Shown here piece after piece: positions 8,649 to 17,802 of a stretch of DNA of 64,000 nucleotides. The stretch comes from Parvimonas parva. Its GTDB lineage: Bacteria; Bacillota; Clostridia; Tissierellales; Peptoniphilaceae. Within the stretch, counting starts at the first letter, position 1. Every line of letters starts with the position of its first letter. The stretch spans positions 32,050-96,049 of the forward strand of contig NZ_JACVDA010000004.1 of assembly GCF_016552165.1 (NCBI RefSeq). Direction: 5' to 3'. Below the pieces are notes generated by a model. It saw only the letters and a program-made list of their open reading frames with translations. It made no database searches and was not told the DNA's origin. Made by a program: the position numbers and the translations under genes.

Positions 8649-11600
8649 CTAAATTCCAACAAAAACTTCGACAACTTTTCTTATCTTTTCTAAGACTATT
8701 TCTTTTTTCTTTTCTCTTACTCCACCTCTTCTGGATAGTGGGGGGATTATTCCGTCTAATTCATCTCCTGCATATTCCACATATCCTTTTGATACGGATT
8801 TTTCTATAAATCTGTTGGCTTTTTCGTTTAGATTTTCTTCAACAATTAGTTGATTAATTTTAACTACTTTTTCTTTTTTTGCAAAATCATAAAAAGTTTC
8901 AATAATATCGTCAGTATTTTTCAACTCTGATAATCTTGTCTTGCTTATAAATTCCATAATTAAATCTTCTTTTGCTCTTGTTCCAAGGCTTGATCTGATT
9001 ACTCTACGAACTTCAGCTTTTAAACTTTCGATATCGTCATTTTCTCTTGCCTTTTCAAGAATCAAAGCTAAAATATAATCTAGATTAATTTCGTCAGTTT
9101 TTAACAAATCAATTTGAAATTCAACATCTGAAAAGTCTATTTGTTCCCCTTCAGCTTCTTTACTTCTTCTTTCATTTAAAATGCTTTCTCTGATATCTAC
9201 ATATACACTTTTCATGTCTTGCATTTGTCTATCAGAAATAATTTTTTCAAAACTTTCAAACTCATCAAAATTTCTAAGAATATTCTCAGCCTTTAATAGT
9301 TCTCCAAAAAGCTGTACAAATTCTTTTTTATCAGCATCAAGAACAATTTCAGTTGGATCAGGAAATTTTGCAATTATTTCTTCACATATATCCTTATACC
9401 CTTTAAATTTCTTTCCTGTTTCTTCATCTGTAAAACCGTTGATATATTCGTCATAACTCTTTTCTAAAATTACATTGACACTATTTTCATCTCCAAAAGT
9501 TTTAATCGCATCTTCTGTAGCTTTTTCCAAATTTCTAAAACATACAATATTTCCAAAAGTTTTTACTTTATTTAAGATACGATTAGTTCTTGAAAATGCT
9601 TGAATAAGTCCGTGATATCTTAAATTTTTATCTACAAATAGAGTATTTAATGTAGGTGCATCAAAACCTGTTAAAAACATTCCAACTACAATAAGCAAAT
9701 CAACTTCTTTGTTCTTTACTCTATTAGATAAATCAGAATAATAATTTTGAAATTCCTTTCCTTCAGTTGAAAAATTTGTTTTAAAAAGTTTATTATAGTC
9801 ATTTATTGCCCTATTCAAGAACTCTTTTGCTGTCGAATCCATAGCCGACGGTTCAAAATTTTCATCCTCTATTTCTCCAATTGCAGATGGGTCTTCATTG
9901 GCGGAAAAACTATAGATTGTAGCAACTTTTAATCTCTTTTCTTCCGGTAAATCCTCTTGTTGTTTTTGAAATTCTTCATAATACAATTTTGCAGCCTCTA
10001 CACTCTGAACAGCAAACATCGCATTGAATCCATTTAATCTTCTGTGTTTTAAATCATAAAACTCATTTCTATGTGTCTTAGTATCAAAAACTTTTAAAAC
10101 ATATTTTGTAATTTCAGAAATTCGGTCAGGATGCATTAACATTTTTTTCTCTAATTTCTTTAGCTTTTCCTCATCCATTTCCATTTCATACTCTTTAAAT
10201 TTAGGAGTAATATTATTATAGTCAACCTTGAATTTTAAAACTTTTCCGTCTCTAATCGCATCGGTAATTACATAACAATGCAGTTGTGCACCGAATGTTC
10301 CTGAAGTCGTATCTCCTTTAAGAGAATTTTCAGGAAAAATAGGTGTTCCAGTAAATCCAAATTGATAATATTTTTTAAATGATTTTCTAATATTTTTTTG
10401 TGCATCTCCAAACTGTGAACGATGACATTCATCAAATATAAGAACACAATGTTTATCATAAATTGGATGATTAGGATTTTTCTTTACAAATTCATTTAAC
10501 TTTTGGATTGTAGTAACAACAATTCTATTGTCATCCTTTTCAATGGATTTTTTAAGTTCTTTAGTGTCCTTACTTCCATTTACACTATCTTCTTGAAATC
10601 TTTTATATTCTTTCATAGTTTGATAGTCCAAATCTTTTCTATCAACTACAAAAAACACTTTATCAATAAAATCAAGACTAGTTGCAAGTCTTGCAGTCTT
10701 AAAAGAAGTTAGAGTTTTGCCGGAACCCGTTGTATGCCAAATAAAGCCACCAGCTTCAGCAGTTCCTGCTTTTTTACCCTCATAACTTGACTTTATTTTC
10801 CATAAAATCCTTTCGGTAGCTGCTATCTGATAAGGTCTCATAATAAGCAAAGTGTTACTTGCATCAAAAACACAATATTTTGTAAGCACTTCAAGAATAA
10901 CTCTTTTTTCAAAAAATGTTTTAGTAAAATCTTCTAAATCACGAATAACCTTATTTTTAGCATCTGCCCATTCACAAGTAAATTCATAATTATTTTTATT
11001 TTTTGCAGTTGTATTTGCAAAATATCTCGTATAAGTTCCGTTGGAGATTACAAAAATTTGCACAAATTTATAAAGAGAATGATCTAAATTAAAACTCTCT
11101 TTACTATATCTGTGAATTTGATTAAATGCTTCTTGTAAAGGTACTCCTCTTTTCTTTAACTCTATATGAACTAAAGGCAAGCCATTTACTAAAATAGTTA
11201 CATCATAACGATTTTGATTTCTATCTCCTCCAATGACTTGATTTACAACTTGTAAAAAGTTATTGTGAATATTATTTTTGTCAATAATTTTTATATTTAG
11301 TAGATGTCCGTCATCAAAAGTAAAATCGTAGATATAGTCCTCTTGTATTTTTCTGGTCTTTTCAACCATTCCTTCATTAGGAGCATCTAAATACTCAATT
11401 AAAAATCTTTCCCACTCTGAATTTGAAAAAGAAACATTATTCAATCTTTCGATTTGAACTTTTAAATTCGCATACAATTCATCACTAGTCTTGAAATTTT
11501 CTCTTTCATAACCTTGAGCAACTAAATTAGCTATCAACTCTCTTTCAAGCTCAGCTTCACTTTGATATGAGCCTTCGCCAACTCTATTATTTTTGTCATA

Positions 11601-11672
11601 ATGTGCTAAGATAATTCCTCCTGTCATCTCAGCAATGGTTGACACACTGTATTTACTCGTATCCTCTGACAT
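8649..11672 (-). CDS. hsdR: Type I restriction enzyme, HsdR (R) subunit
   Basis: 1007-residue motor/nuclease subunit. The PD-(D/E)xK nuclease is near residues 150-180 ('YDVTILVNG' ... 'HIELKK'). Walker A 'TTGSGKT' lies near 312, DEAD-box variant 'IFDECHRS' near 415, 'GFTGTPI' near 435 and the helicase motif VI region 'GLIQAFSRTNRI' near 705. Together with HsdM and HsdS it would translocate and cut DNA lacking the cognate adenine methylation. It starts directly after the stop codon of the ADP-ribosylglycohydrolase gene, so translation is coupled. With hsdM split (see 13700-14566), this enzyme should not assemble in the present arrangement unless another HsdM is supplied. Confidence 0.96.
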   Translation of the reverse strand: MSEDTSKYSVSTIAEMTGGIILAHYDKNNRVGEGSYQSEAELERELIANLVAQGYERENFKTSDELYANLKVQIERLNNVSFSNSEWERFLIEYLDAPNEGMVEKTRKIQEDYIYDFTFDDGHLLNIKIIDKNNIHNNFLQVVNQVIGGDRNQNRYDVTILVNGLPLVHIELKKRGVPLQEAFNQIHRYSKESFNLDHSLYKFVQIFVISNGTYTRYFANTTAKNKNNYEFTCEWADAKNKVIRDLEDFTKTFFEKRVILEVLTKYCVFDASNTLLIMRPYQIAATERILWKIKSSYEGKKAGTAEAGGFIWHTTGSGKTLTSFKTARLATSLDFIDKVFFVVDRKDLDYQTMKEYKRFQEDSVNGSKDTKELKKSIEKDDNRIVVTTIQKLNEFVKKNPNHPIYDKHCVLIFDECHRSQFGDAQKNIRKSFKKYYQFGFTGTPIFPENSLKGDTTSGTFGAQLHCYVITDAIRDGKVLKFKVDYNNITPKFKEYEMEMDEEKLKKLEKKMLMHPDRISEITKYVLKVFDTKTHRNEFYDLKHRRLNGFNAMFAVQSVEAAKLYYEEFQKQQEDLPEEKRLKVATIYSFSANEDPSAIGEIEDENFEPSAMDSTAKEFLNRAINDYNKLFKTNFSTEGKEFQNYYSDLSNRVKNKEVDLLIVVGMFLTGFDAPTLNTLFVDKNLRYHGLIQAFSRTNRILNKVKTFGNIVCFRNLEKATEDAIKTFGDENSVNVILEKSYDEYINGFTDEETGKKFKGYKDICEEIIAKFPDPTEIVLDADKKEFVQLFGELLKAENILRNFDEFESFEKIISDRQMQDMKSVYVDIRESILNERRSKEAEGEQIDFSDVEFQIDLLKTDEINLDYILALILEKARENDDIESLKAEVRRVIRSSLGTRAKEDLIMEFISKTRLSELKNTDDIIETFYDFAKKEKVVKINQLIVEENLNEKANRFIEKSVSKGYVEYAGDELDGIIPPLSRRGGVREKKKEIVLEKIRKVVEVFVGI

Positions 11673-12494
11673 CTAAACACTCCCTCCATAAGTTTTAGAA
11701 ACATATTCTAAAAATTCTTCCAATTTCTTCACTACTTCTTTATCTGATTTTTCAATCCATCTTTTAGGAATGCTTTCATATCCAAATTTTGCACCGGCAA
11801 TACTTCCTGCTATCCCTGCAATTGTATCTGCATCTCCGCCGTGATTTACAGCACCAATGATACAATCTTCAAAAGATTTCTTTTCACTCCAATAAATAGC
11901 ATTGTTGAAAGTATTGATAATATATCCACTGGGCTCTAAAAGAACTCTCTTTTTTAGACTTATACTCTTTCCTAAAATGTGAGCTTTTATAATTTCAGTA
12001 TATTCCTTTAAAATATTTCTACAAATATCATTATTATGCGTAATATCTCCCTGAATAAAATTAATTTCTACAGATTTTTCTGAATTTAATAATGCACAAG
12101 GCAGAGCTCTCATAAGACTTCCATTCCCCAAAGCAGTATTATCCTCTGCAATATAATTTCCGGACTCCTTATAAAAAGCTAATGCTCTCCTACATTGATT
12201 TCCGATGTCTTTAGGATTAGTATCATACCAATAAACAAAACGATTAGCCACATCTTTCTTAAAATTCTTAAAATCATTTTTCATAAGAACTTCCATAACA
12301 CAAATTGACATCTGTGTGTCATCTGTAACTTCTCCAGCCTTTAAGTCGAGCCAACCTCCACCTACTATATCAGTAAGTTTTGCGTATTCACTTTTTATTT
12401 CAGCCTCACTCATAAATTCAGTAGTTGCTCCCATTGCATCTCCAATCGCAAAACCATAGAGCGAACCCTTTAACCTGTCTTTAATATTATTCAT
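11673..12494 (-). CDS. ADP-ribosylglycohydrolase family protein
   Basis: 273-residue DraG/ARH-type hydrolase, predicted to remove ADP-ribose from proteins, nucleic acids or small molecules using two Mg ions. Metal-binding motifs are intact: 'VTDDTQMS' near residue 58-65 and 'HGGDADTIAG' near 218-227, with the family start 'GSLYGFAIGDAMG'. It is embedded between hsdS (17-base gap) and hsdR (no gap), which is not part of the standard hsd set. A role in defence, for instance reversing ADP-ribosylation by a phage or toxin, is inference; a housekeeping role is equally possible. Confidence 0.9.
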   Translation of the reverse strand: MNNIKDRLKGSLYGFAIGDAMGATTEFMSEAEIKSEYAKLTDIVGGGWLDLKAGEVTDDTQMSICVMEVLMKNDFKNFKKDVANRFVYWYDTNPKDIGNQCRRALAFYKESGNYIAEDNTALGNGSLMRALPCALLNSEKSVEINFIQGDITHNNDICRNILKEYTEIIKAHILGKSISLKKRVLLEPSGYIINTFNNAIYWSEKKSFEDCIIGAVNHGGDADTIAGIAGSIAGAKFGYESIPKRWIEKSDKEVVKKLEEFLEYVSKTYGGSV

Positions 12495-12510
12495 ACATCC
12501 TCACTTTAAA

Positions 12511-13707
12511 TTATCTATCAAAACTTAATAGCTTTTCTCTGTAATACTCATATTGCTTTTGTCTTAATTCAATTTCCTTTGGCAATAAACCTTTTGTATC
12601 AGCTAGCAAAGATTGAAATTTATCAAGAATTTCAACCACTTTGTTTTGAATTTCAATAGGTGGTAAATCTATTCTTAATTTATTCAAAATAGTCTGTGTA
12701 AGACTTGGTCTTGTAGAATCTGTACTTAACTTATCCATATCATAATTTTCGATAAAATAATATAAATACTTAGGTATAATTTTTTTGTCATCTATTTCTG
12801 TATAAAAAATAGTATCAACATTCCAAAATGGCTCCTCTATATAAAACACATTATCTATTGAACCCTTTCTTGGAATTAGTACAGTAGGTTTATTATATGA
12901 ATATTTATCGACAAAAACATTCATTTTCCCACCACTACCATATACAGGTATGTTCCCATTTCCTAAAGCTTTCCAATCTTTTCCATTCTTTATTTTTGTG
13001 ATTTCTCCAAGAGTAGTTACCTTTAAACTATACCCCCCCCCCCCGAGAATTTCTGGGTTATTTGACAATTTATTCAAATATTCTTCGCTTAAAAGCATAT
13101 CTCTATAATATTCATACTGTTTAGTTCTAGCCTGTAATTCAGCCTGTAATTCAGTAACATAATTTGTAAATTTGTCAAGTATTTTTACAATTTTTTCTTG
13201 AGTTTCTATTGACGGAATAGGTATTTGCAATTGTTCTATTTCACTTTTAGCAATTGTCTTTCTAGTATTTCCAAATACTCTTTTATATAATTTTTCTCTA
13301 AAATTTTCACTTTGAAATAAATAATTTAAATAACAAGACGTAATAAAAGATTTATTTTTTAAGCGAACTCTCATTATATGGTATGAATATACAGTATTAA
13401 AAATATCCTCAGTTGCTACCCCTGACCTAAAAATATCGTCTGTGGTCTCAGAACTGGGAGTAACAAATATATCTCCAAACTCAATATTACAATTTTGTAT
13501 TTTATTCTCTGGTGCCGTAACATTCATCGTAGGAATATTAGAATTAATATATTGATTTTTATATACATCCATATAATTTAAAAGTTTTATAGGTGACTCT
13601 CCCAAAACTTTTTTCTTATCTACTCCTGCTCCTGTTATTTCTGCTATTTCCCCAAGTTTTTTCCATTCAACTTTTTCATTTTTTAGTAATTCATATATTT
13701 TACTCAT
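12511..13707 (-). CDS. hsdS: Type I restriction enzyme, HsdS specificity subunit (phase-variable)
   Basis: 398-residue DNA-recognition subunit with two target recognition domains (about 10-150 and 225-345), each followed by a conserved helical region ('[11 protein letters not shown]...[11 protein letters not shown]' near 168-208 and '[11 protein letters not shown]...[11 protein letters not shown]' near 350-395). These set the two half-sites and the spacer. A run of 12 G (coding strand, 13044-13033) encodes Gly222-225 between the halves and is in frame here. Loss or gain of one G gives a stop within three codons, leaving a half-subunit with one recognition domain. A perfect 12-bp tandem repeat (13129-13154) encodes 'ELQAELQA' in the central helix. 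The start ATG overlaps the hsdM stop (ATGAGTAA). Confidence 0.95.
   Translation of the reverse strand: MSKIYELLKNEKVEWKKLGEIAEITGAGVDKKKVLGESPIKLLNYMDVYKNQYINSNIPTMNVTAPENKIQNCNIEFGDIFVTPSSETTDDIFRSGVATEDIFNTVYSYHIMRVRLKNKSFITSCYLNYLFQSENFREKLYKRVFGNTRKTIAKSEIEQLQIPIPSIETQEKIVKILDKFTNYVTELQAELQARTKQYEYYRDMLLSEEYLNKLSNNPEILGGGGYSLKVTTLGEITKIKNGKDWKALGNGNIPVYGSGGKMNVFVDKYSYNKPTVLIPRKGSIDNVFYIEEPFWNVDTIFYTEIDDKKIIPKYLYYFIENYDMDKLSTDSTRPSLTQTILNKLRIDLPPIEIQNKVVEILDKFQSLLADTKGLLPKEIELRQKQYEYYREKLLSFDR
13033..13044 (-). repeat. Homopolymer tract G12 within hsdS (phase-variation switch)
   Basis: Twelve consecutive C on the plus strand. The length is a multiple of three, so the gene is ON at full length. 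With 11 G the frame continues G-I-V-stop; with 13 G it continues G-V-stop. Confidence 0.9.
13129..13154 (-). repeat. 12-bp tandem repeat in hsdS central helix
   Basis: Two perfect copies of AGCCTGTAATTC plus two further bases. It encodes repeated four-residue units (ELQA) where EcoR124-type HsdS proteins carry two or three TAEL units that set the DNA spacer length. Confidence 0.85.
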
Positions 13708-14566
13708 CTTCGAGCTCCTTTACAATTTCGTTTATTGAGCTTCTTAATTCGTCTATTTTCTTTACTGTTTCTTCAATTTCTTTGTTTAGAACTTTTATGT
13801 CGATTTTTTCTCTGGTATCTTCTTTTTCAACATAAGTAGAAACGGATAAGTTGTAGTCATTTTCTTCTATTTCCGTTCTATCCACATATCTTGAAAAATA
13901 TTCTTTATCAGTTCTGTTTCTAAATTCTTCTACTATTGCACTTATATTTTTTTCTTCCAAGATATTGTTATTTGTTTCTTTTTTAAATTCTTTACTTGCA
14001 TCAATAAAAAGCACCTTGTTTTCAGTTTTGTTTTTAGCCATAACTAATACACAAGTTGCTATTGATGTGCCGAAAAATAAATTTTCAGGTAATTGTATTA
14101 CACAGTCTATAAAATTGTTGTCTATTAAATATTTTCTTATAGTTCTTTCTGCGCCTTTTCTGTAGAAAATTCCCGGAAAGCATACTATTGCAGCTCTACC
14201 ATTGCTTGAAAGATAGCTTAGTGAGTGCATAATAAAAGCATAGTCTGCATAAGATTTCGGTGCTAATTTTCCTGCAGGAGCAAAACGTACATCATTAATT
14301 AAAGTCGGATCTGCATCACCTATCCATTTAATTGAATATGGAGGATTTGAAACAATCGCATCAAAAGGCTTTTCGTCATTATGTAGCGGATTAAGCAATG
14401 TATCTCCCCTTTTGATAGAAAAGTTATTATAATTTACATTGTGAAGAAACATATTCATACGAGCCAAGTTAAAATTAGTCATATTAATTTCTTGACCAAA
14501 AAAACCCTCTTCTATGATATGGTCGTCAAATTGTTTTTTCATTTGCAAAAGTAAACTTCCACTTCC
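13700..14566 (-). pseudogene. hsdM: Type I restriction enzyme, HsdM methylase subunit, 5'-truncated by ICE insertion
   Basis: C-terminal two-thirds of an adenine-N6 methyltransferase subunit. It begins abruptly inside SAM-binding motif I: only 'GSGSLLLQ' of the expected D-P-x-C-G-S-G-S-L-L-L remains, and the approximately 200-residue N-terminal helical domain is missing. Catalytic motif IV 'NPPY' is intact ('SNPPYSIKW'). The codons before position 14566 belong to the mobile element. The gene's missing 5' part should lie at the other end of the element, beyond 64000. The stop overlaps the hsdS start by 8 bases. As it stands the fragment has no good start codon (an in-element TTG at 14578 is the only one) and should be inactive. 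Confidence 0.88.
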
Positions 14567-14571
14567 CTCTC

Positions 14572-14615
14572 GTGTCAAGCGAATGACACAAAATATATTG
14601 TCTATTTTTAGACAA
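14572..14615. repeat. Inverted repeats at ICE left end (att-associated)
   Basis: Next to the hsdM junction are GTGTCA/TGACAC (14572-14577 and 14584-14589) and TTGTCTA/TAGACAA (14598-14604 and 14609-14615). Paired inverted repeats beside the crossover point are what large serine recombinases bind. The second repeat resembles one at 20621-20640. Confidence 0.45.
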
Positions 14616-14646
14616 CAAAAGAGAGTGATTTCTCACTCCCTCTTGC
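14614..14646 (-). terminator. Terminator of recombinase operon
   Basis: GAGTGA (14623-14628) pairs with TCACTC (14633-14638) a few bases after the stop of the last recombinase, with a short U-tract following on the minus strand. Confidence 0.6.
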
Positions 14647-14648
14647 GT

Positions 14649-16142
14649 CTATTTCCATATGATTTTCTGAACAATGCTTCCCTCACATAGGACAGAGTCA
14701 ATATACTTTTCCATTAGCTCCCTTGTAAGCTCATTATCCTTAACTACCTCATCTTGTTTAGAAAGTTCCGCTATTCTTTCCGATAGGCTTTCAAGTGCTT
14801 TGTCGATACTCTTTTTACTTTCTATGAATTTGAGCTTTGTCATCTTGCCGAGTTTGTATTTTTCAAAGTCTGAAGTCTTTTTAGCTTCAAGTCTTTCGAC
14901 TTGTTTTTCCAAATCTTTAACGCTTATCTTATCCTTTTGCTCAGCTTTAACCTCACCATATTTTTCTTTAATAAGAGCTAAAACCTGCTCTTCAAGTTTC
15001 TCCGCTCTTGAATTCTTATGTTCCACATTGTTGCATTTGCAAATTCTACAATGAAAATACTTGTGTACCCTCACGCTTCCATCAAGCCTCGGTCTTTTCG
15101 ACTGAACAAATCCCAATATATGATTACAAGTAGGGCATTTAGCAAATCCTTGAAGTGGTGAATGCTGTCTCCAAGGATAATCAGTATTCTTACCTTTAAT
15201 AAAGCGTCTGCTTTCTTTTATGGCTTGAACCTTATCAAATTCTTCCTGAGAGATAATAGCTTCATGATGGTTATGCACCCTGCCCCATTCCTCTTTTGGA
15301 TGGAATTTGAAGCTTCTGGGTGTCAACACTGATTTTTCTTGCATATTGAAGACATAAGTACCTGTGTAATTTTCGTTTGAGAGCATATCCGTTACAGTTC
15401 CGTTTGTCCAAGTAGGATTCTTTCTGTTTTCAGAAGATACGATGTTATACTCGTAGTCCATATTGGTAAGTTCTTTTTTACGCTCATTCGGTGTAGGTAT
15501 ATTCTCAGCATTCATTACGGCTGCAATCTTTCTTGTAGCCATTCCGCTTAAAGCTAAGTCAAATACTTTTCTGACTATCCAAGAAGTTTTTTCATCAATG
15601 ATGATATTGTACTTATCAACCGGATCTTTCATATAGCCAAGTGGCGGACTCCAAGCAAGGAATTTCCCTTGCTTTTTTAGTTCCGTTGAAACCGACTTAA
15701 TCTTCTGCGAAATATCCTTTGTATAGAAATCATAGAGCAACCCCTTAAACTGAATATCAAGGTCTGTTCCATTTCCTTTTTCTTTCGCACTGTCATATCC
15801 GTCATTTATGGCTATAAATCTTATGCCAAGAAATGGAAAGATATTTTCAAGGTAATCACCAAGAGCAATATAGTCTCTCATAAACCTTGAAAGGTCTTTT
15901 ACGATGATTGCGTTAATCTTTCCGGACTTTACTTCCTCAAGCATTCTTTGAAAAGAAGGACGCTTTTCATTTGTTCCGGTATAGCCGTCATCAATATATT
16001 CTTCTCTTTGAAAAGACTTAAACTCTTCATTTCTATTGAGATAGTCATTCAGATATTGCCTTTGATTGATGATACTCTCGCTTTCGTCTTTCTTCATCTG
16101 ATCTTCTACGGAAAGTCTGATATAAAGGGCTATCTTACTCAC
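14649..16142 (-). CDS. Large serine recombinase 1
   Basis: 497-residue site-specific recombinase of the resolvase/invertase superfamily. The catalytic serine is in 'YIRLSVEDQ' near residue 11, with the conserved 'DDGYTGTNEKRPSF' and 'VKDLSRFMRDY' blocks. A Recombinase domain follows, then a zinc ribbon ('CPTCNHILG' ... 'HCRICKC') near residues 338-370 and a C-terminal coiled coil. The GTG start at 16142 has GGAGGTG upstream and overlaps the previous gene's stop (8 bases). As the third gene in the recombinase set and the one nearest the hsdM junction, it probably takes part in integration and excision. Confidence 0.94.
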   Translation of the reverse strand: MSKIALYIRLSVEDQMKKDESESIINQRQYLNDYLNRNEEFKSFQREEYIDDGYTGTNEKRPSFQRMLEEVKSGKINAIIVKDLSRFMRDYIALGDYLENIFPFLGIRFIAINDGYDSAKEKGNGTDLDIQFKGLLYDFYTKDISQKIKSVSTELKKQGKFLAWSPPLGYMKDPVDKYNIIIDEKTSWIVRKVFDLALSGMATRKIAAVMNAENIPTPNERKKELTNMDYEYNIVSSENRKNPTWTNGTVTDMLSNENYTGTYVFNMQEKSVLTPRSFKFHPKEEWGRVHNHHEAIISQEEFDKVQAIKESRRFIKGKNTDYPWRQHSPLQGFAKCPTCNHILGFVQSKRPRLDGSVRVHKYFHCRICKCNNVEHKNSRAEKLEEQVLALIKEKYGEVKAEQKDKISVKDLEKQVERLEAKKTSDFEKYKLGKMTKLKFIESKKSIDKALESLSERIAELSKQDEVVKDNELTRELMEKYIDSVLCEGSIVQKIIWK

Positions 16143-17802
16143 TTTCTACACCTCCCATCAGCATATCCATATTAAATTTGAAAATCACCTCGAAATCGTG
16201 ATTGGCATAAACGATTATCTTTTCTACAAGGCTGTGAATTAAATCGCCTGAAAGCTTTTCAATTCCCTTTGCTGAAAATACATCCCTTATCCATTTAAGT
16301 GATTTTCTCTTTTCCTTTTCAAGCTCTTTTGCCTTGTTTTCAAGAGCTATTACTTCATTGTTAATTGTGGCTATATGACTTAGAGCAATTTCTCTTTTCA
16401 GTGAATAAAGCTCCCTGTCAATCTTTCCAAGGCTATATTCCTCATACGCCTTTTGAATGAACAGCTCTTCTTTCAATACCTTATCATTCAGCTTCTGGGT
16501 ATCTTTTGTGGCAAGGGAAAGCCCCTCATCAAATCTCAAAGACACTCTTTCAATAAACTTTTTCTTACTTGTAGCTTTTGTAATAAACTCGGATACCTTA
16601 TCACTGATAGCCTTATCTAAATCTCTTTCCATGACGAAGACACTTTTTTCTTTTTCAAGTGTTCCCGTATAGGTGTCATTTTGAAAAGAATAGTAAAGTC
16701 TATCCTGATTTTTACCATATATTCTTGTTCTTCTGAAAAGCTCTTTGCCGGTGTTATTGTTGAAAACCAAGCCCTTATATCTATTTTCATAATCTCTTTC
16801 AAAGTCGTGCATTTTAGCAGCGAAACGATGATTTTCAAGTCTTTGTTTTCTACCCTCAAGCACCTTTTCAAAATCTTCTTTTGAGATAATAGGCTCGTGA
16901 GCATTTTCAAATACTATCTGCTCATTTTCCTCTACAAAATGCTGTTTTACACCCTTTGCAAGATTTTGCTGTCTTACTCCCTGCACCAATGTGCCTGTAT
17001 AGGCTCTGTTTGTTAGGATTTTAGAAATAGTAGACTTATGCCACTGCGGTTCTCCGTCAAGCCTGTAAACTCTTCCGGTCTTATAGTAAACCATACCTGT
17101 GGCATATCCTTTTCTATTAAGGTATCTTGCAACTTCATACTGACTATTACCCTCAAGTGTTAAGCGGAACATCTCTTCTACGATGAAGCGAACTTTTTCA
17201 TCTATCTCTAATTTCTGTCCCTCTTTCAGCTTTACAACCTTATATCCGTAAGGAGGAACAGTACCGATAAAATATCCGTTTTTTGCTCTGTTATGCTTAC
17301 TTGTTTTTATCTTGACGGAAATATCTTTGGCATACATATCGTTGACGATATTTTTCAGCGTTACCTCAAATGACTTTTTAGAGTCCAAGTCCTTTACAGT
17401 ATCCACCTTGTCATTAACCGAGATAAATCTAACACCTAAAAACGGAAATACTTTATCAATCAGTCTTCCCATTTCAAGATATTCTCTGCCAAGTCTTGAT
17501 AAGTCCCTTATGATAATACAGTTTATCTTTCTATCCTTAATATCCTGCATCATCTCCTGAAACTGAGGTCTTTCAAAATTTGTTCCACTATATTCATAGT
17601 CTGTATATGTGTTTAAGACCTTAATGTTTTCTTTTAAGGCATATTCTTTACAACAAAGCAGCTGTGTTTCAATGGAAGAAGATTTCTCTCTCCATTCTTC
17701 TTTTCTTTCAGATGACAGTCTTGTGTAAATACCTGCTTTATAAAATACCTTTTCTGTACTATCCTCAGCCTTTTGAATGTATCTTTTGGAAGTCCTTGCC
17801 AT
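16135..17802 (-). CDS. Large serine recombinase 2 (no zinc-ribbon cysteines)
   Basis: 555-residue serine recombinase; catalytic serine in 'YTRLSSERK' near residue 25, 'SGTNFERPQF' and 'IRDLSRLGREY' blocks present. Unlike its two neighbours it lacks the paired cysteines of the zinc ribbon: the corresponding region reads 'YKGLVFNNNTGKELF'. The DNA-binding part has therefore changed. The start is ATG at 17802, which overlaps the upstream stop as TAATG and has GGAGGTG 8 bases before it. A regulatory or accessory role in a multi-recombinase complex is possible, but catalysis cannot be excluded. Confidence 0.93.
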   Translation of the reverse strand: MARTSKRYIQKAEDSTEKVFYKAGIYTRLSSERKEEWREKSSSIETQLLCCKEYALKENIKVLNTYTDYEYSGTNFERPQFQEMMQDIKDRKINCIIIRDLSRLGREYLEMGRLIDKVFPFLGVRFISVNDKVDTVKDLDSKKSFEVTLKNIVNDMYAKDISVKIKTSKHNRAKNGYFIGTVPPYGYKVVKLKEGQKLEIDEKVRFIVEEMFRLTLEGNSQYEVARYLNRKGYATGMVYYKTGRVYRLDGEPQWHKSTISKILTNRAYTGTLVQGVRQQNLAKGVKQHFVEENEQIVFENAHEPIISKEDFEKVLEGRKQRLENHRFAAKMHDFERDYENRYKGLVFNNNTGKELFRRTRIYGKNQDRLYYSFQNDTYTGTLEKEKSVFVMERDLDKAISDKVSEFITKATSKKKFIERVSLRFDEGLSLATKDTQKLNDKVLKEELFIQKAYEEYSLGKIDRELYSLKREIALSHIATINNEVIALENKAKELEKEKRKSLKWIRDVFSAKGIEKLSGDLIHSLVEKIIVYANHDFEVIFKFNMDMLMGGVESE

